This document shows positions 6,790 through 14,255 of a DNA stretch of 32,671 nt, in pieces; positions within the stretch are counted from its first letter, which is position 1; the number at the start of each line of letters is the position of its first letter. A program made the position numbers and the translations under genes. Location: contig NZ_JAACYW010000118.1 in assembly GCF_015356825.1 (NCBI RefSeq), forward strand, positions 1-32,671. The letters are read 5' to 3'. Below the pieces are notes generated by a model. That model saw only the letters and a program-made list of their open reading frames with translations, was not told the DNA's origin and ran no database searches. Origin of the DNA: Catenulispora rubra. GTDB taxonomy: Bacteria; Actinomycetota; Actinomycetes; Streptomycetales; Catenulisporaceae.

Positions 6790-7662
6790 TCAGCCGGTTC
6801 CTGCCCCGGCCGGGGCCGGGATAGACGCCATCGGACGCCTGTCACTCGTAAGAAGCCCGGTGACCGTCTCCAGGTCGAAATCGGCGCTGGCCGCGTAGCC
6901 GTCCAGCACGGCGGCGTGCGCGGTGATCTCGTCGGCGCGGGAGAGCAGCAGTTCGCCGGTGAAGGTCTCCACGGCCACGGCGGCGTCGTCGTGCAGTGTG
7001 AATCCGTACAGCGGGAACACCTCGGAGACCGCGGCGGAGTCCGGCACGATCCCGATCCGCACGCCGGGCAGCGCCGAGAGCACGCGCAGCCGGTCGGCCT
7101 GGGTCGCAGCCAGCGTCGGCGGGCCCGGGCACAGCCGCAGGGCGCTCTCGGTCAGCAGGAACTCGAAGCTGCGGCCCTGTTCGAACAGCACGCCCTGGCG
7201 CTCCAGGTGCAGCGCCGAGGCCCGGCCGAGTTCGCGCTCGGACATCCAGGGCGTCAAGCGGGCGGCGTAGCGGGCGTAGTCGGCGGTCTGCAGCAACGGC
7301 GGGATCATCGACGTGGAGAAGGATCGCAGGACCGTGGTGTTGCGCTCGCGCTCGGCGATGGCGTCCAGCAGCGCCAGGCCCCGGCCGTGCCGGCGCCGGT
7401 CCGCGGCGTCGTCGACCGCGCGGGTGAGCAGGTCGCGCAGATCGGTGCGGTGCTCGTCCCCGAGGCCCAGGACGCCGAGCACCCGCTCCAGAACCTCTGT
7501 GGAGGGAAGCATCATGCCGCGCTCGATCTTCGACACCGAGGGTTGGGTGACACCGGCGCGGGCGGCGACTTCGAGTCCGGACAAGCCGAGGTCCAGTCGG
7601 TGCCGACGCAGGCGCCGACCGAGTTCTTCAGCTAATACGCTGCGTGCTGGGCTCATTCCCAC
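6790..7662 (-). CDS. XRE family regulator with DUF5753 domain (second paralogue)
   Basis: A 290-aa protein with the same architecture as the downstream gene at 5749-6624. The helix-turn-helix is at about residues 12-70 (LGRRLRRHRLDLGLSGLEVA, QPSVSKIERGMMLPS). DUF5753 follows, with blocks MIPPLLQTADYAR, LTPWMSERE, LPGVRIGIVPD and FTLHDDAAVAVETFTGELL. Both proteins begin MGMS, and the blocks occur in the same order and spacing, so the pair arose by duplication. A 165-bp gap with a possible hairpin separates them, and each may have its own promoter. No DUF397 partner is present. It is divergent from the transporter at 7858. Confidence 0.9.
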   Translation of the reverse strand: MGMSPARSVLAEELGRRLRRHRLDLGLSGLEVAARAGVTQPSVSKIERGMMLPSTEVLERVLGVLGLGDEHRTDLRDLLTRAVDDAADRRRHGRGLALLDAIAERERNTTVLRSFSTSMIPPLLQTADYARYAARLTPWMSERELGRASALHLERQGVLFEQGRSFEFLLTESALRLCPGPPTLAATQADRLRVLSALPGVRIGIVPDSAAVSEVFPLYGFTLHDDAAVAVETFTGELLLSRADEITAHAAVLDGYAASADFDLETVTGLLTSDRRPMASIPAPAGAGTG

Positions 7663-7818
7663 AGTGTGGCCGCCACCGCGGAGGATCTGGGAGGGTTTCC
7701 GGGACTAATGCCGTGTCTATCACCCGGTCGAGCTACCATCATTCAATGCGATCTTGGATATCCGGCGAGGGTGGCGCCGGACCGAGTGCTCATCCATAGA
7801 CCTGTTCGGCCTTCACTC

Positions 7819-7861
7819 CGGTCCGGTTCGCTGTAGTTTGACGCTCGTGAGCGCCGCATGA
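7819..7861 (+). promoter_or_regulatory. Candidate leaderless promoter and 4-codon mini-ORF
   Basis: TTCACT lies about 16 bp before TAGTTT (7834-7841 region), a plausible -35/-10 pair. Seven bases after TAGTTT comes GTG (7847). From there a frame GTG-AGC-GCC-GCA-TGA ends at 7861, and its stop overlaps the ATG of the transporter (ATGA at 7858-7861). A leaderless mRNA starting at the GTG would translate a 4-residue peptide coupled to the transporter start. Confidence 0.45.
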
Positions 7862-8454
7862 GTCCGGCCGCCCTCGTCACCGCCTTCGGGGTGGTGTTCC
7901 TGGCCGAACTGCCGGACAAGACCGCCATCGCCTCCCTGATCCTGGGGACCAGATACCGCCCGTCCTGGGTCTTCGCCGGAGTGGCGGCAGCCTTCGTGGT
8001 GCACGTCAGCCTGGCCGTCGCGGCCGGCTCGCTGCTCACGCTGATTCCGCGGCGTCCGTTGGAGGGCATCGTGGCGGCGTTGTTCCTGGCCGGCGCGGTG
8101 CTGATGCTGCGCAGCCACGGACGCGAGGCCGGTGAGGAAGAGGCCGAAGAAGTCCCGGAGCTGGCCGCCGGTGCCGGGTTCGCCAAGGTGGCCGGGACCG
8201 CGTTCGGCGTGATCATGGTCGCCGAGTTCGGGGACCTGACCCAGATCGTGACGGCGAACCTGGCCGCGAGCTACGCTGACCCGCTCGCCGTCGGCCTGGG
8301 GGCCACGCTCGGCCTGTGGGCGGTCGCGGCGCTGGCCATCGTCGGCGGCCGCGGGCTGCTCAAGGTGCTGCCGCTGCACCTGATCGTCCGGCTGGCCGCG
8401 CTGGTGATGATCGTGCTGGCCGGCGTCAGCCTGTGGCAGGCGGTCGCCGGCTGA
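7858..8454 (+). CDS. GDT1/TMEM165 family (UPF0016) membrane transporter
   Basis: A 198-aa integral membrane protein with about six hydrophobic helices in two homologous halves. Each half carries the family's acidic signature: ELPDKT at 17-22 and EFGDLT at 123-128. Characterised relatives (bacterial MntX/MneA, yeast Gdt1, human TMEM165) export or exchange Mn2+ or Ca2+, so cation export from the cytoplasm is the likely role. The middle loop (about 88-105) is very acidic. The family consensus E-x-G-D-K/R-T/S is slightly altered here: Pro replaces Gly in the first copy and Leu replaces Lys/Arg in the second. No Mn2+ riboswitch is recognised upstream. Confidence 0.85.
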   Translation: MSPAALVTAFGVVFLAELPDKTAIASLILGTRYRPSWVFAGVAAAFVVHVSLAVAAGSLLTLIPRRPLEGIVAALFLAGAVLMLRSHGREAGEEEAEEVPELAAGAGFAKVAGTAFGVIMVAEFGDLTQIVTANLAASYADPLAVGLGATLGLWAVAALAIVGGRGLLKVLPLHLIVRLAALVMIVLAGVSLWQAVAG

Positions 8455-8478
8455 GCCGGTGAGGGCCGGTGAGGGCCG
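8455..8478. repeat. 10-bp tandem repeat
   Basis: GCCGGTGAGG occurs twice in tandem (8455-8464, 8465-8474), followed by a partial third copy, in the 37-bp gap between the convergent transporter and tetR genes. Function is unknown; it may be simple slippage. Confidence 0.6.
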
Positions 8479-8491
8479 GGCGGCTGCCTTC

Positions 8492-9094
8492 TCAGGAGGC
8501 TGCGGCCGCCTTGTCGCGTGCCTCCAGGACGTCAGCGAGCTGACGCAGTCCGCGCGCCAGATCCGCGCCGGTCGGCGTGCGCTCGGTGTCCGCGAAGCGC
8601 TGGATCAGCAGGCCGGCCATCAGCGAGTACAGGACCGCGCCGGCTCCCAGCTCCAGGTCCGGGGGAATCTCGTCCTCCGGGATCCCGAGGATGAGGTTGG
8701 CCAGGCCCCTGCGGGCCTCCGGGATCGCGTTCCGGAACATCTCGCGCGCCCCGGGGATGTGGTCGAGCTCGATGATCAGCTCGAAGCTGGCCATCCACAG
8801 CGACTGGTTCTGGTCGAACGTCGCGGAGACGTCGTCGAAGACCCGGGAGAAGCGCTCCTGGACCGACAGTTCCGGTCCGGCCTTGGCGAAGGCCTGCTCC
8901 AGGTGGTCGCCCCACTCCCCGATGGCCTGGAACATCGCCTCGTTCATCAGCGCGTCCTTGGACCCGAAGTGGTAGCCGATGGCGGCCAGGCTCACGCCCG
9001 AGGCCTGGGCGATGTCCCGGGCGGTGGTGCGCGAGTAGCCCTTCTCCAGCAGGCACTTCTTGGCCCCGGCGAGGAGGTCGTCACGGTTGCTCAT
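8492..9094 (-). CDS. TetR/AcrR family repressor
   Basis: A 200-aa protein. The N-terminal TetR helix-turn-helix is at about residues 7-50 (AKKCLLEKGYSRTTARDIAQ, VSLAAIGYHFGSKDALM). The C-terminal helical ligand domain contains MASFELIIELDHIPGAREMF. The gene is divergent from the MFS efflux pump at 9190, the classic layout in which a TetR repressor controls the pump. Its own start codon ATG (9094) follows a TAGACT box (9106-9101) by 6 nt on the minus strand, suggesting a leaderless message. The repeat array at 9112-9172 lies between the two starts and is the probable operator. Confidence 0.93.
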   Translation of the reverse strand: MSNRDDLLAGAKKCLLEKGYSRTTARDIAQASGVSLAAIGYHFGSKDALMNEAMFQAIGEWGDHLEQAFAKAGPELSVQERFSRVFDDVSATFDQNQSLWMASFELIIELDHIPGAREMFRNAIPEARRGLANLILGIPEDEIPPDLELGAGAVLYSLMAGLLIQRFADTERTPTGADLARGLRQLADVLEARDKAAAAS

Positions 9095-9111
9095 GGCGCG
9101 AGTCTACCCGA

Positions 9112-9192
9112 GTCTTAGACGGATGTCTTGTACGAGAGTCTTGAACAAAAGTCTTGCACGATCGTCCAAGACGGTTGTACGTTCGTCCCATG
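9112..9192 (+). promoter_or_regulatory. TetR operator array and MFS promoter
   Basis: Five 9-bp units start at 9112, 9125, 9138, 9151 and 9164, exactly 13 bp apart: GTCTTAGAC, GTCTTGTAC, GTCTTGAAC, GTCTTGCAC and GTCCAAGAC. The last two also form a 22-bp near-perfect palindrome (9151-9172; arms GTCTTG and CAAGAC around ACGATCGT). The MFS promoter reads TTGCAC (9154-9159), 18 bp, TACGTT (9178-9183), then 6 nt to the ATG at 9190. The palindrome therefore covers the -35 and most of the spacer, and the mRNA is likely leaderless. Confidence 0.7.
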
Positions 9193-10842
9193 ACGACGAC
9201 GCAGAACGCTGCAACCGCTCCGGCCCCGCGGGCCGGCCGCAAGGAATGGATAGGACTCGCCGTACTGGTCCTGCCGTGCCTGCTCATCTCGATGGACATG
9301 TCGGTGCTGCTGTTCGGCCTGCCGTTCATCAGCGCGGACCTCAAGCCGAGCGCGACCCAGCAGCTGTGGATCATGGACGCCTACGGCTTCGCCCTGGCCG
9401 GTCTGCTGATCACGATGGGCGCCGTCGGCGACCGGATCGGCCGGCGCCGGCTGCTGCTGACCGGCGCGGCGGCGTTCGGCGCGGCCTCGGTGGTCGCCGC
9501 CTACTCCGGCAGCGCGGAGGTGCTGATCGGCGCGCGGGCCCTGCTCGGGGTGGCCGGGGCGACGCTCATGCCCTCGACGATGGCCTTGATCCGCAACATG
9601 TTCCACGACCCGAAGCAGCGGCAGACCGCCATCTCGCTGTGGACCGGCGGCCTGATCGGCGGGGTGACGCTGGGCCCGATCGCCGGCGGCGTGCTGCTGA
9701 ACCACTTCTGGTGGGGTTCGGTGTTCCTGATCAACCTGCCGGCGATGGCGCTGCTGCTGGTCCTGGGCCCGCTGCTGCTGCCGGAGTACAAGGCCTCGAA
9801 GTCCGGCCACCGCTTCGACGTCCTGGGTTCGGTGCTGTCGATGGCGGCCGTCTTCCCGGCGGTCTACGGCATCAAGCAGCTGGCCGTGGACGGCTTCAGC
9901 GCCACCGCCGCCGGGGCGCTGGCCTTCGGGGTCGCGCTGGCCGTCGCCTTCGTGATCCGCCAGCACATCGCGAAGAACCCGCTGATCGACATGGAGCTGT
10001 TCCGCAAGCCGAGCTTCCGTGCGCCGATGCTGGTGAACCTGTGCGGCAACTTCGTCCTGATGGGCTTCAGCCTCTTCAACACCCAGTATTTGCAGTCGGT
10101 GGCGGGGATGCGGCCGTTCACCGCCGCGCTGTGGTCGATGGCCGCGATGCCGTTCATCAGCGTGGGCATGGGTGTCACCGGCGCCCTCACCGCCAAGGTC
10201 CGCCCGGGCCGGATCATCGGGGTCGCGTTCCTGGTCTCGGCGGCCGGCGCGCTGGTGCTGACCCTGGCCCACCCGGGCAACCCGATCATCGTGCTGCTGG
10301 TCGGCGCGGGTGTCGCGGCCGGCGGCGTGGTGGCGGCGCAGAGCATCGTCGGGAACATGGTGATGGCCGCGGCCCCGGCCGAGCGGGCCGGTTCGGCCTC
10401 GGCGCTGAACGAGACCGGTGCCGAGCTCGGCAGCTCGCTGGGGATGGCGCTGCTGGGCAGCGTCGGCGCGGCGATCTACCACCACAAGATGGCCTCAGTC
10501 AGAATCGCCGGGGCCGCCGGGGTCCCGGACGCGGCGGTGCGGGCCGGCCACGAGACCATCGGCGGCGCGGACGCGGTCGCCGGGCAGTTCCCCGGCCCGG
10601 CCACCCACGCACTGCTGACCACGGCGCGGGACGCCTACTCCTCCGGCCTGCACACCGCGGCCGCGGTCGGCTCGGTGGTCCTGGTGCTCACCGCGGTGTT
10701 CGCCCTGCGGGCCCTGCGCAACGAGCCGGTTCTGCCGGCGGCTCCCAAGAAGGAGAAGAAGGACAAGAAGCAGAAGCACAACAAGGCGGCCAAGACGGAG
10801 GCGTCCCTTGAGCTCTCCCCTGACTACGCCGCAACCGTCTGA
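9190..10842 (+). CDS. MFS efflux transporter, DHA2 (EmrB/QacA) family
   Basis: A 550-aa membrane protein of the size and pattern of 14-helix DHA2 drug/proton antiporters. It has the TM2-TM3 loop signature GDRIGRRRLLL and the block ARALLGVAGATLMPSTMALI. An external loop before the last helices (about 435-480) is typical of QacA-type pumps. The C-terminal tail is Lys-rich (KKEKKDKKQKH) and cytoplasmic. The ATG at 9190 is preferred over the upstream in-frame TTG because it matches the leaderless promoter and because the TTG lies inside the operator. Expected to export hydrophobic or cationic compounds that induce the divergent TetR. A terminator hairpin follows. Confidence 0.93.
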   Translation: MTTTQNAATAPAPRAGRKEWIGLAVLVLPCLLISMDMSVLLFGLPFISADLKPSATQQLWIMDAYGFALAGLLITMGAVGDRIGRRRLLLTGAAAFGAASVVAAYSGSAEVLIGARALLGVAGATLMPSTMALIRNMFHDPKQRQTAISLWTGGLIGGVTLGPIAGGVLLNHFWWGSVFLINLPAMALLLVLGPLLLPEYKASKSGHRFDVLGSVLSMAAVFPAVYGIKQLAVDGFSATAAGALAFGVALAVAFVIRQHIAKNPLIDMELFRKPSFRAPMLVNLCGNFVLMGFSLFNTQYLQSVAGMRPFTAALWSMAAMPFISVGMGVTGALTAKVRPGRIIGVAFLVSAAGALVLTLAHPGNPIIVLLVGAGVAAGGVVAAQSIVGNMVMAAAPAERAGSASALNETGAELGSSLGMALLGSVGAAIYHHKMASVRIAGAAGVPDAAVRAGHETIGGADAVAGQFPGPATHALLTTARDAYSSGLHTAAAVGSVVLVLTAVFALRALRNEPVLPAAPKKEKKDKKQKHNKAAKTEASLELSPDYAATV

Positions 10843-10854
10843 GCGCACAAAGAC

Positions 10855-10888
10855 GTCCGCCGGTCTCCGAGGGGGGAGATCGGCGGAC
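10855..10888. terminator. Intrinsic terminator between convergent genes
   Basis: A 14-bp stem with one wobble (10855-10868 with 10875-10888) and a 6-nt loop lies between the MFS stop (10842) and the stop of the convergent oxidoreductase gene (10910). It can serve both strands. Confidence 0.8.
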
Positions 10889-10909
10889 TCTGCGTTTCCT
10901 CCGGCGGAA

Positions 10910-11773
10910 TCAGGCCTTCAGCGCGTCCGTGACGGCCTCGGCGACCGTGGTGGTCGGGCGGCCGATCAGGGTGCGCAGGGTGTCGGTGACGTCGGCCAGC
11001 GCGCCCTCGGCGATCTTCGAGTCGGCGTCGGCGAGGCCCTTGGACAGGAAGTCCGGCAGCCCGAAGCCGGCCAGCGTCCTGCGGTACTCCTCGGGGTCCA
11101 GGTTCACGGCCGCCACGTCCTTGCCGGCCTGGCGCGAGACCTCGGCGGCGATCTCGGCGTAGCCGTAGGCCTTGTCACCGGTCAGCTCGTAGGCCTTGCC
11201 CTCGTGGTCCTCGGTGGTGGCGACGACCGCAGCCGCGGCGGCGTAGTCGGCGCGTGAGGCGAACGCGGTCAGGCCGGAGCCGACCGAGCCGATGATCGCG
11301 CCGTGCTCGACGGCGTTCGGCAGGCTCGCGGTCAGGTTCTCCCAGTACCAGTTGTTCCGCAGGAACGTGTAGGGCAGGCCGGACTCCTTGATCGCAGCCT
11401 CGGTGTCCTTGTGGACCGAGGCGAAGGGGATCGGGTTGGTCTCGGCGTTGGGGATCGAGGTGTAGATCACGTGCCCGACGCCGGCCGCCTTGCCGGCCTG
11501 GATCGCGGTCAGGTGCTGGTTGAGGCGGTCCTCGTCGGAGCCGCTGGAGGAGATGAAGACCCACTTGTCGGCGCCGCGCAGGGCTTCGGTCAGGCCCGGG
11601 ACGTCGGCGTAGTCGCCGCGCACGACCTGCACGCCGCGGCCGGCGAGGTCCTGCGCCTTGTCCGGGGTGCGCACGACGGCGCGGATCTGCTCGGCGGGCA
11701 CCCCGCGCTCCAGCAGGTCTTCGACGACGAGCCGGCCGAGGTGGCCGCTGGCGGCGGTGACGGCGATGGTCAT
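10910..11773 (-). CDS. NmrA-like NAD(P)-binding oxidoreductase (QorB/YtfG-like)
   Basis: A 287-aa atypical short-chain dehydrogenase. The N-terminal dinucleotide-binding loop is VTAASGHLG (residues 5-13), followed by VRGDYAD and the block HVIYTSIPNAETNP. The later blocks SGLPYTFLRNNWYWENL and AYELTGDKAYGYAEIAAE match the QorB/YtfG group of NAD(P)H:quinone reductases as I remember it. A GAGGAG ribosome site lies 6 nt before the ATG. The divergent HxlR regulator next door repeats the ytfG-ytfH arrangement of E. coli and the qorR systems of corynebacteria, so a role in quinone or electrophile detoxification is likely. Confidence 0.88.
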   Translation of the reverse strand: MTIAVTAASGHLGRLVVEDLLERGVPAEQIRAVVRTPDKAQDLAGRGVQVVRGDYADVPGLTEALRGADKWVFISSSGSDEDRLNQHLTAIQAGKAAGVGHVIYTSIPNAETNPIPFASVHKDTEAAIKESGLPYTFLRNNWYWENLTASLPNAVEHGAIIGSVGSGLTAFASRADYAAAAAVVATTEDHEGKAYELTGDKAYGYAEIAAEVSRQAGKDVAAVNLDPEEYRRTLAGFGLPDFLSKGLADADSKIAEGALADVTDTLRTLIGRPTTTVAEAVTDALKA

Positions 11774-11820
11774 GAGGACTCCTCAGGGTGTGGCGGCCCG
11801 AGCGGGGCGCTTTCTCTTGG

Positions 11821-11914
11821 TTAGTGCGATCCCCACAGTGGCACTAACTTTTGGAAAGTGCAACCCGGAGCGCAGTGCTTCCGTTCGGAAAGTGCGTGAG
11901 GTACCGTGGAGGGC
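11821..11914 (+). promoter_or_regulatory. Divergent control region of the oxidoreductase/HxlR pair
   Basis: TTAGTGC (11821-11827) and GCACTAA (11841-11847) form a perfect 7-bp inverted repeat with a 13-bp spacer. GGAAAGTGC occurs as a direct repeat (11853-11861 and 11887-11895). A promoter TTCCGT (11879-11884), 17 bp, TACCGT (11902-11907) ends 7 nt before the HxlR ATG (11915). The second GGAAAGTGC copy lies inside its spacer, a good place for autorepression. Confidence 0.6.
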
Positions 11915-12325
11915 ATGAGTACGCGCGCCGCGACAGCCGACCCGGAAGAGCGCGCCCTCGACCTGGCCTACGACGTCCTGCAGGCGCGCTGTCCGTCGCG
12001 CCACGCGCTGGAGCACGTGACCGGCCGCTGGGGCACGCTGATCATGATGGCCCTGCGGGACGGCCCGGTCCGGTTCAACGAGCTGCGCCGCCGGGTCGAC
12101 GGGGTCAGCGAGAAGATGCTGTCGCAGGGGTTGCAGGCCCTGGAGCGGGACGGTTTCGTGGCCCGCGAGGTGCAGTCGACGATGCCGCCGAAGGTCGAGT
12201 ACCGGCTGACGGCGCTCGGCGCGGACACCGCGAACCTGCTGAAGGACCTGGTGACGTTCCTGGAGGCCCGGATGCCGGACGTCGAGGCCGCGCAGGTGCG
12301 CTACGACGAGGCCGCCTCCGCATAA
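11915..12325 (+). CDS. HxlR family transcriptional regulator
   Basis: A 136-aa winged-helix protein with the HxlR pattern: GRWGTLIMMALRDGPVRFNEL, then VDGVSEKMLSQGLQALERDG, then the wing VEYRLTALG. Cys26 (QARCPSRHALE) sits where redox-sensing HxlR proteins such as QorR and YodB carry their conserved N-terminal Cys, so it may sense quinones or disulfide stress. The ATG at 11915 is preferred over a GTG nine bases upstream because it fits the promoter spacing and the family start. It is divergent from the oxidoreductase at 10910-11773, its probable target. Confidence 0.92.
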   Translation: MSTRAATADPEERALDLAYDVLQARCPSRHALEHVTGRWGTLIMMALRDGPVRFNELRRRVDGVSEKMLSQGLQALERDGFVAREVQSTMPPKVEYRLTALGADTANLLKDLVTFLEARMPDVEAAQVRYDEAASA

Positions 12326-12353
12326 TCGGACGCGGTGATCCACACTGGGCCCC

Positions 12354-13094
12354 ATGACCCGACACGTGGAATTCCAGCGCCTGCACAACTTCCGTGACCT
12401 CGGCGGCTATCCGACCGCCGACGGCCGCGCGACCAAGTGGGGCGTGCTCTACCGGTCGGACAACCTCCGGAAGCTGAGCGAGTCCGCCGACGTGGAGCGC
12501 TTCCTCGCGTTGAACGTCGCCACGGTCGTGGACCTGCGCTATCCCTGGGAGATCGAGCAGTCCGGCCGGGTGCCGGACTTCCCGGGCTTGCGCTACGTCA
12601 ACCTGAGCATCGAGCACCAGCCATATGACCAGGGCGCGTTGGGGGACGACTTCGATCCGTGGCGCTTCCTCGCGGATCGCTATATGGAAGTCGCGCAGGA
12701 CGGCGTCAAGGAGATCCGCGGCGTCCTGGAGGTCATCGCCGATCCCGAGTCCGAGACCACTGTCTTCCACTGCGCCTCCGGCAAGGACCGGACCGGCATC
12801 ATCGCCATGCTCGTCCTCAGCCTGATCGGAGTGTCTGAGGAGAACGTCGTGGAGGACTTCGCCCTGACGGAGTTGGCGACCGAGCGGTTGATCGCGGACT
12901 GGAGGGCGTTCTACCCGGGCCGCGAACTCACGTGGTCCGCCTATGCGCGCGCGCCTAAGGAACCGATGGAGCTGTTCATCACTGATCTGAAGTCCCGCTA
13001 CGGCTCTGTAGAGGGCTACGCAGAACAGGAACTCGGTGTCGACGACGGTCTGGTCGCCGCGTTGAAGGCGAAGCTAGTCGACGTCGAGGGCTAG
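12354..13094 (+). CDS. Tyrosine-protein phosphatase (PtpB-like, DSP fold)
   Basis: A 246-aa cytosolic phosphatase. The N-terminal block LHNFRDLGGYPTADGRATKW with VLYRSDNL is typical of this family. The catalytic P-loop is HCASGKDRTG, giving the nucleophile Cys140 and Arg146 (CX5R). WSAYARAPKEPMELFI follows. Relatives such as M. tuberculosis PtpB act on phosphotyrosine and some on phosphoinositides; the substrate here is unknown. It starts 28 nt after the hxlR stop and may share its transcript. Its last 21 bases overlap the 3' end of the convergent GNAT gene. Confidence 0.9.
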   Translation: MTRHVEFQRLHNFRDLGGYPTADGRATKWGVLYRSDNLRKLSESADVERFLALNVATVVDLRYPWEIEQSGRVPDFPGLRYVNLSIEHQPYDQGALGDDFDPWRFLADRYMEVAQDGVKEIRGVLEVIADPESETTVFHCASGKDRTGIIAMLVLSLIGVSEENVVEDFALTELATERLIADWRAFYPGRELTWSAYARAPKEPMELFITDLKSRYGSVEGYAEQELGVDDGLVAALKAKLVDVEG

Positions 13095-13547
13095 CTCGAT
13101 CGACATTGGGACGAAGCCGTAGCGTTGGTAGAAGCGGATCGCGGCGCTGTTCGCCGTATACGCGGAGACGTGGAGACGTGCAGCGCCGCGTTCTTGTCCC
13201 CAGGCGATGAAGTCCTCGACCAAGCGGCCGCCGATCCCTTGTCCTCTATAGGGAGTCGCCACGTGTGTGCTGACCAGTTCGGCGCGCGCCGCGGTCCACA
13301 TGGAGGACGCCGGGCTGAACGTGCCGATCAGGTGCCCGACGACTCTGCTCTCTTCTATGGCGACCAGTACCAGGGCGTCCGGGGCCGCGATGAGCCCGGC
13401 GCACCAGGTGCGATTGTTGTCCCGGGGCCAGTCCGGGTCGCGCAGCCGATCCCGCGTGAGGCCGTCCTCGGCGAACAGGTCGGCGCTGTCGTGGGTGAGG
13501 CCGTCCAGATCGTCCAGGGTCGCCGGGCGGATCTCGATGTCGGTCAT
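13074..13547 (-). CDS. GNAT family N-acetyltransferase
   Basis: A 157-aa protein with the complete GNAT fold: an N-terminal block IEIRPATLDDLDGLT, the acetyl-CoA binding motif A as VATPYRGQGIGGRL, and the C-terminal SAAIRFYQRYGFVPM. Substrate unknown. It is 16 nt downstream of the LysE-type exporter in the same direction, so the pair may handle the same amine or amino acid. Its 3' end overlaps the convergent phosphatase gene by 21 bp. Confidence 0.9.
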   Translation of the reverse strand: MTDIEIRPATLDDLDGLTHDSADLFAEDGLTRDRLRDPDWPRDNNRTWCAGLIAAPDALVLVAIEESRVVGHLIGTFSPASSMWTAARAELVSTHVATPYRGQGIGGRLVEDFIAWGQERGAARLHVSAYTANSAAIRFYQRYGFVPMSIELALDVD

Positions 13548-13563
13548 GTCCGGGTGATACCCG

Positions 13564-14208
13564 TCAGCTGTTCTCCACGACCATCCGGACGGCCAGTCCG
13601 AGCATGACGGTTCCGGAGATCTGCTCCATGCGCCGACGCACCTTGCGGCGGCTGAAGAACGTGCGCAGCCGCTGGACGCACCACACGTAGAGCGAGTAGT
13701 AGAAGACCTCGTACACGGCCCAGGCGGCGGCCAGCAGGACCATCGTCACGAGCTTCGGGGCGTGTGCCGGGACGAACTGCGGCAGGAACGACATCGCGAA
13801 GATCGCGGCCTTCGGGTTGGCCAGGTTCGTCAGGAGCCCGGCGCGGTAGGACCACAGCGGTCCCCGGGTCCGTGCGTCGCCGTCGGCCTCGTCGGGCTCC
13901 TCGGCGCCGTCGTCGCCCTTCATCCGGCGCGCGGAGCGGAAGGACTGGACGGCGAACCACACCAGGACGCAGGCGCCGACGACGCGCATCCCGTCATAGG
14001 CGATCTGGGAGGCCGCCAGCAGTGCGGTGAAGCCGAAGGCGGCGGCGCATCCCCAGACGAAGACCCCGCTCTCGTTGCCGAGGACCGTCGCGAATCCGGC
14101 GCGCTTCCCACCCCGGATCGACTGGCGGATGATCAGCGCCGTGCTCTGTCCGGGCACCGCGGCGACCGCCGTGCAGGCGATGAGGAAGGGCAGCAGGGTT
14201 GCCAGCAT
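13564..14208 (-). CDS. LysE/RhtB family amino-acid exporter
   Basis: A 214-aa membrane protein with about six hydrophobic segments, the usual LysE size. Typical blocks are AVPGQSTALIIRQSIRGGKR near the N-terminus and LLTNLANPKAAIFAMSFLPQ in the middle. A charged, acidic cytoplasmic loop (about residues 96-118) separates the halves. It probably exports an amino acid or related solute. It lies between the decayed oxidoreductase upstream (14256-14905) and the GNAT gene downstream on the same strand, so it may be part of a shrunken operon. Confidence 0.88.
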   Translation of the reverse strand: MLATLLPFLIACTAVAAVPGQSTALIIRQSIRGGKRAGFATVLGNESGVFVWGCAAAFGFTALLAASQIAYDGMRVVGACVLVWFAVQSFRSARRMKGDDGAEEPDEADGDARTRGPLWSYRAGLLTNLANPKAAIFAMSFLPQFVPAHAPKLVTMVLLAAAWAVYEVFYYSLYVWCVQRLRTFFSRRKVRRRMEQISGTVMLGLAVRMVVENS

Positions 14209-14255
14209 CTGTTCATCGTCGGCACGTGCGGTGGCGGCGGCAAGCGGATTTCGTC

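Noticed and set aside
5881..7635. 584-codon plus-strand ORF
   Set aside because: It is antisense to the two XRE-DUF5753 genes. Its Arg/Gly/His-rich product has no recognisable domain and arises from GC-rich third-position bias.
7663..7857. Possible yybP-ykoY Mn2+ riboswitch upstream of the GDT1-like gene
   Set aside because: No conserved riboswitch core could be recognised, and the likely promoter leaves no 5' leader.
9115..10485. Long minus-strand ORF opposite the MFS gene
   Set aside because: The product is low-complexity Gln/Arg/His sequence; the plus strand encodes an unmistakable DHA2 transporter.
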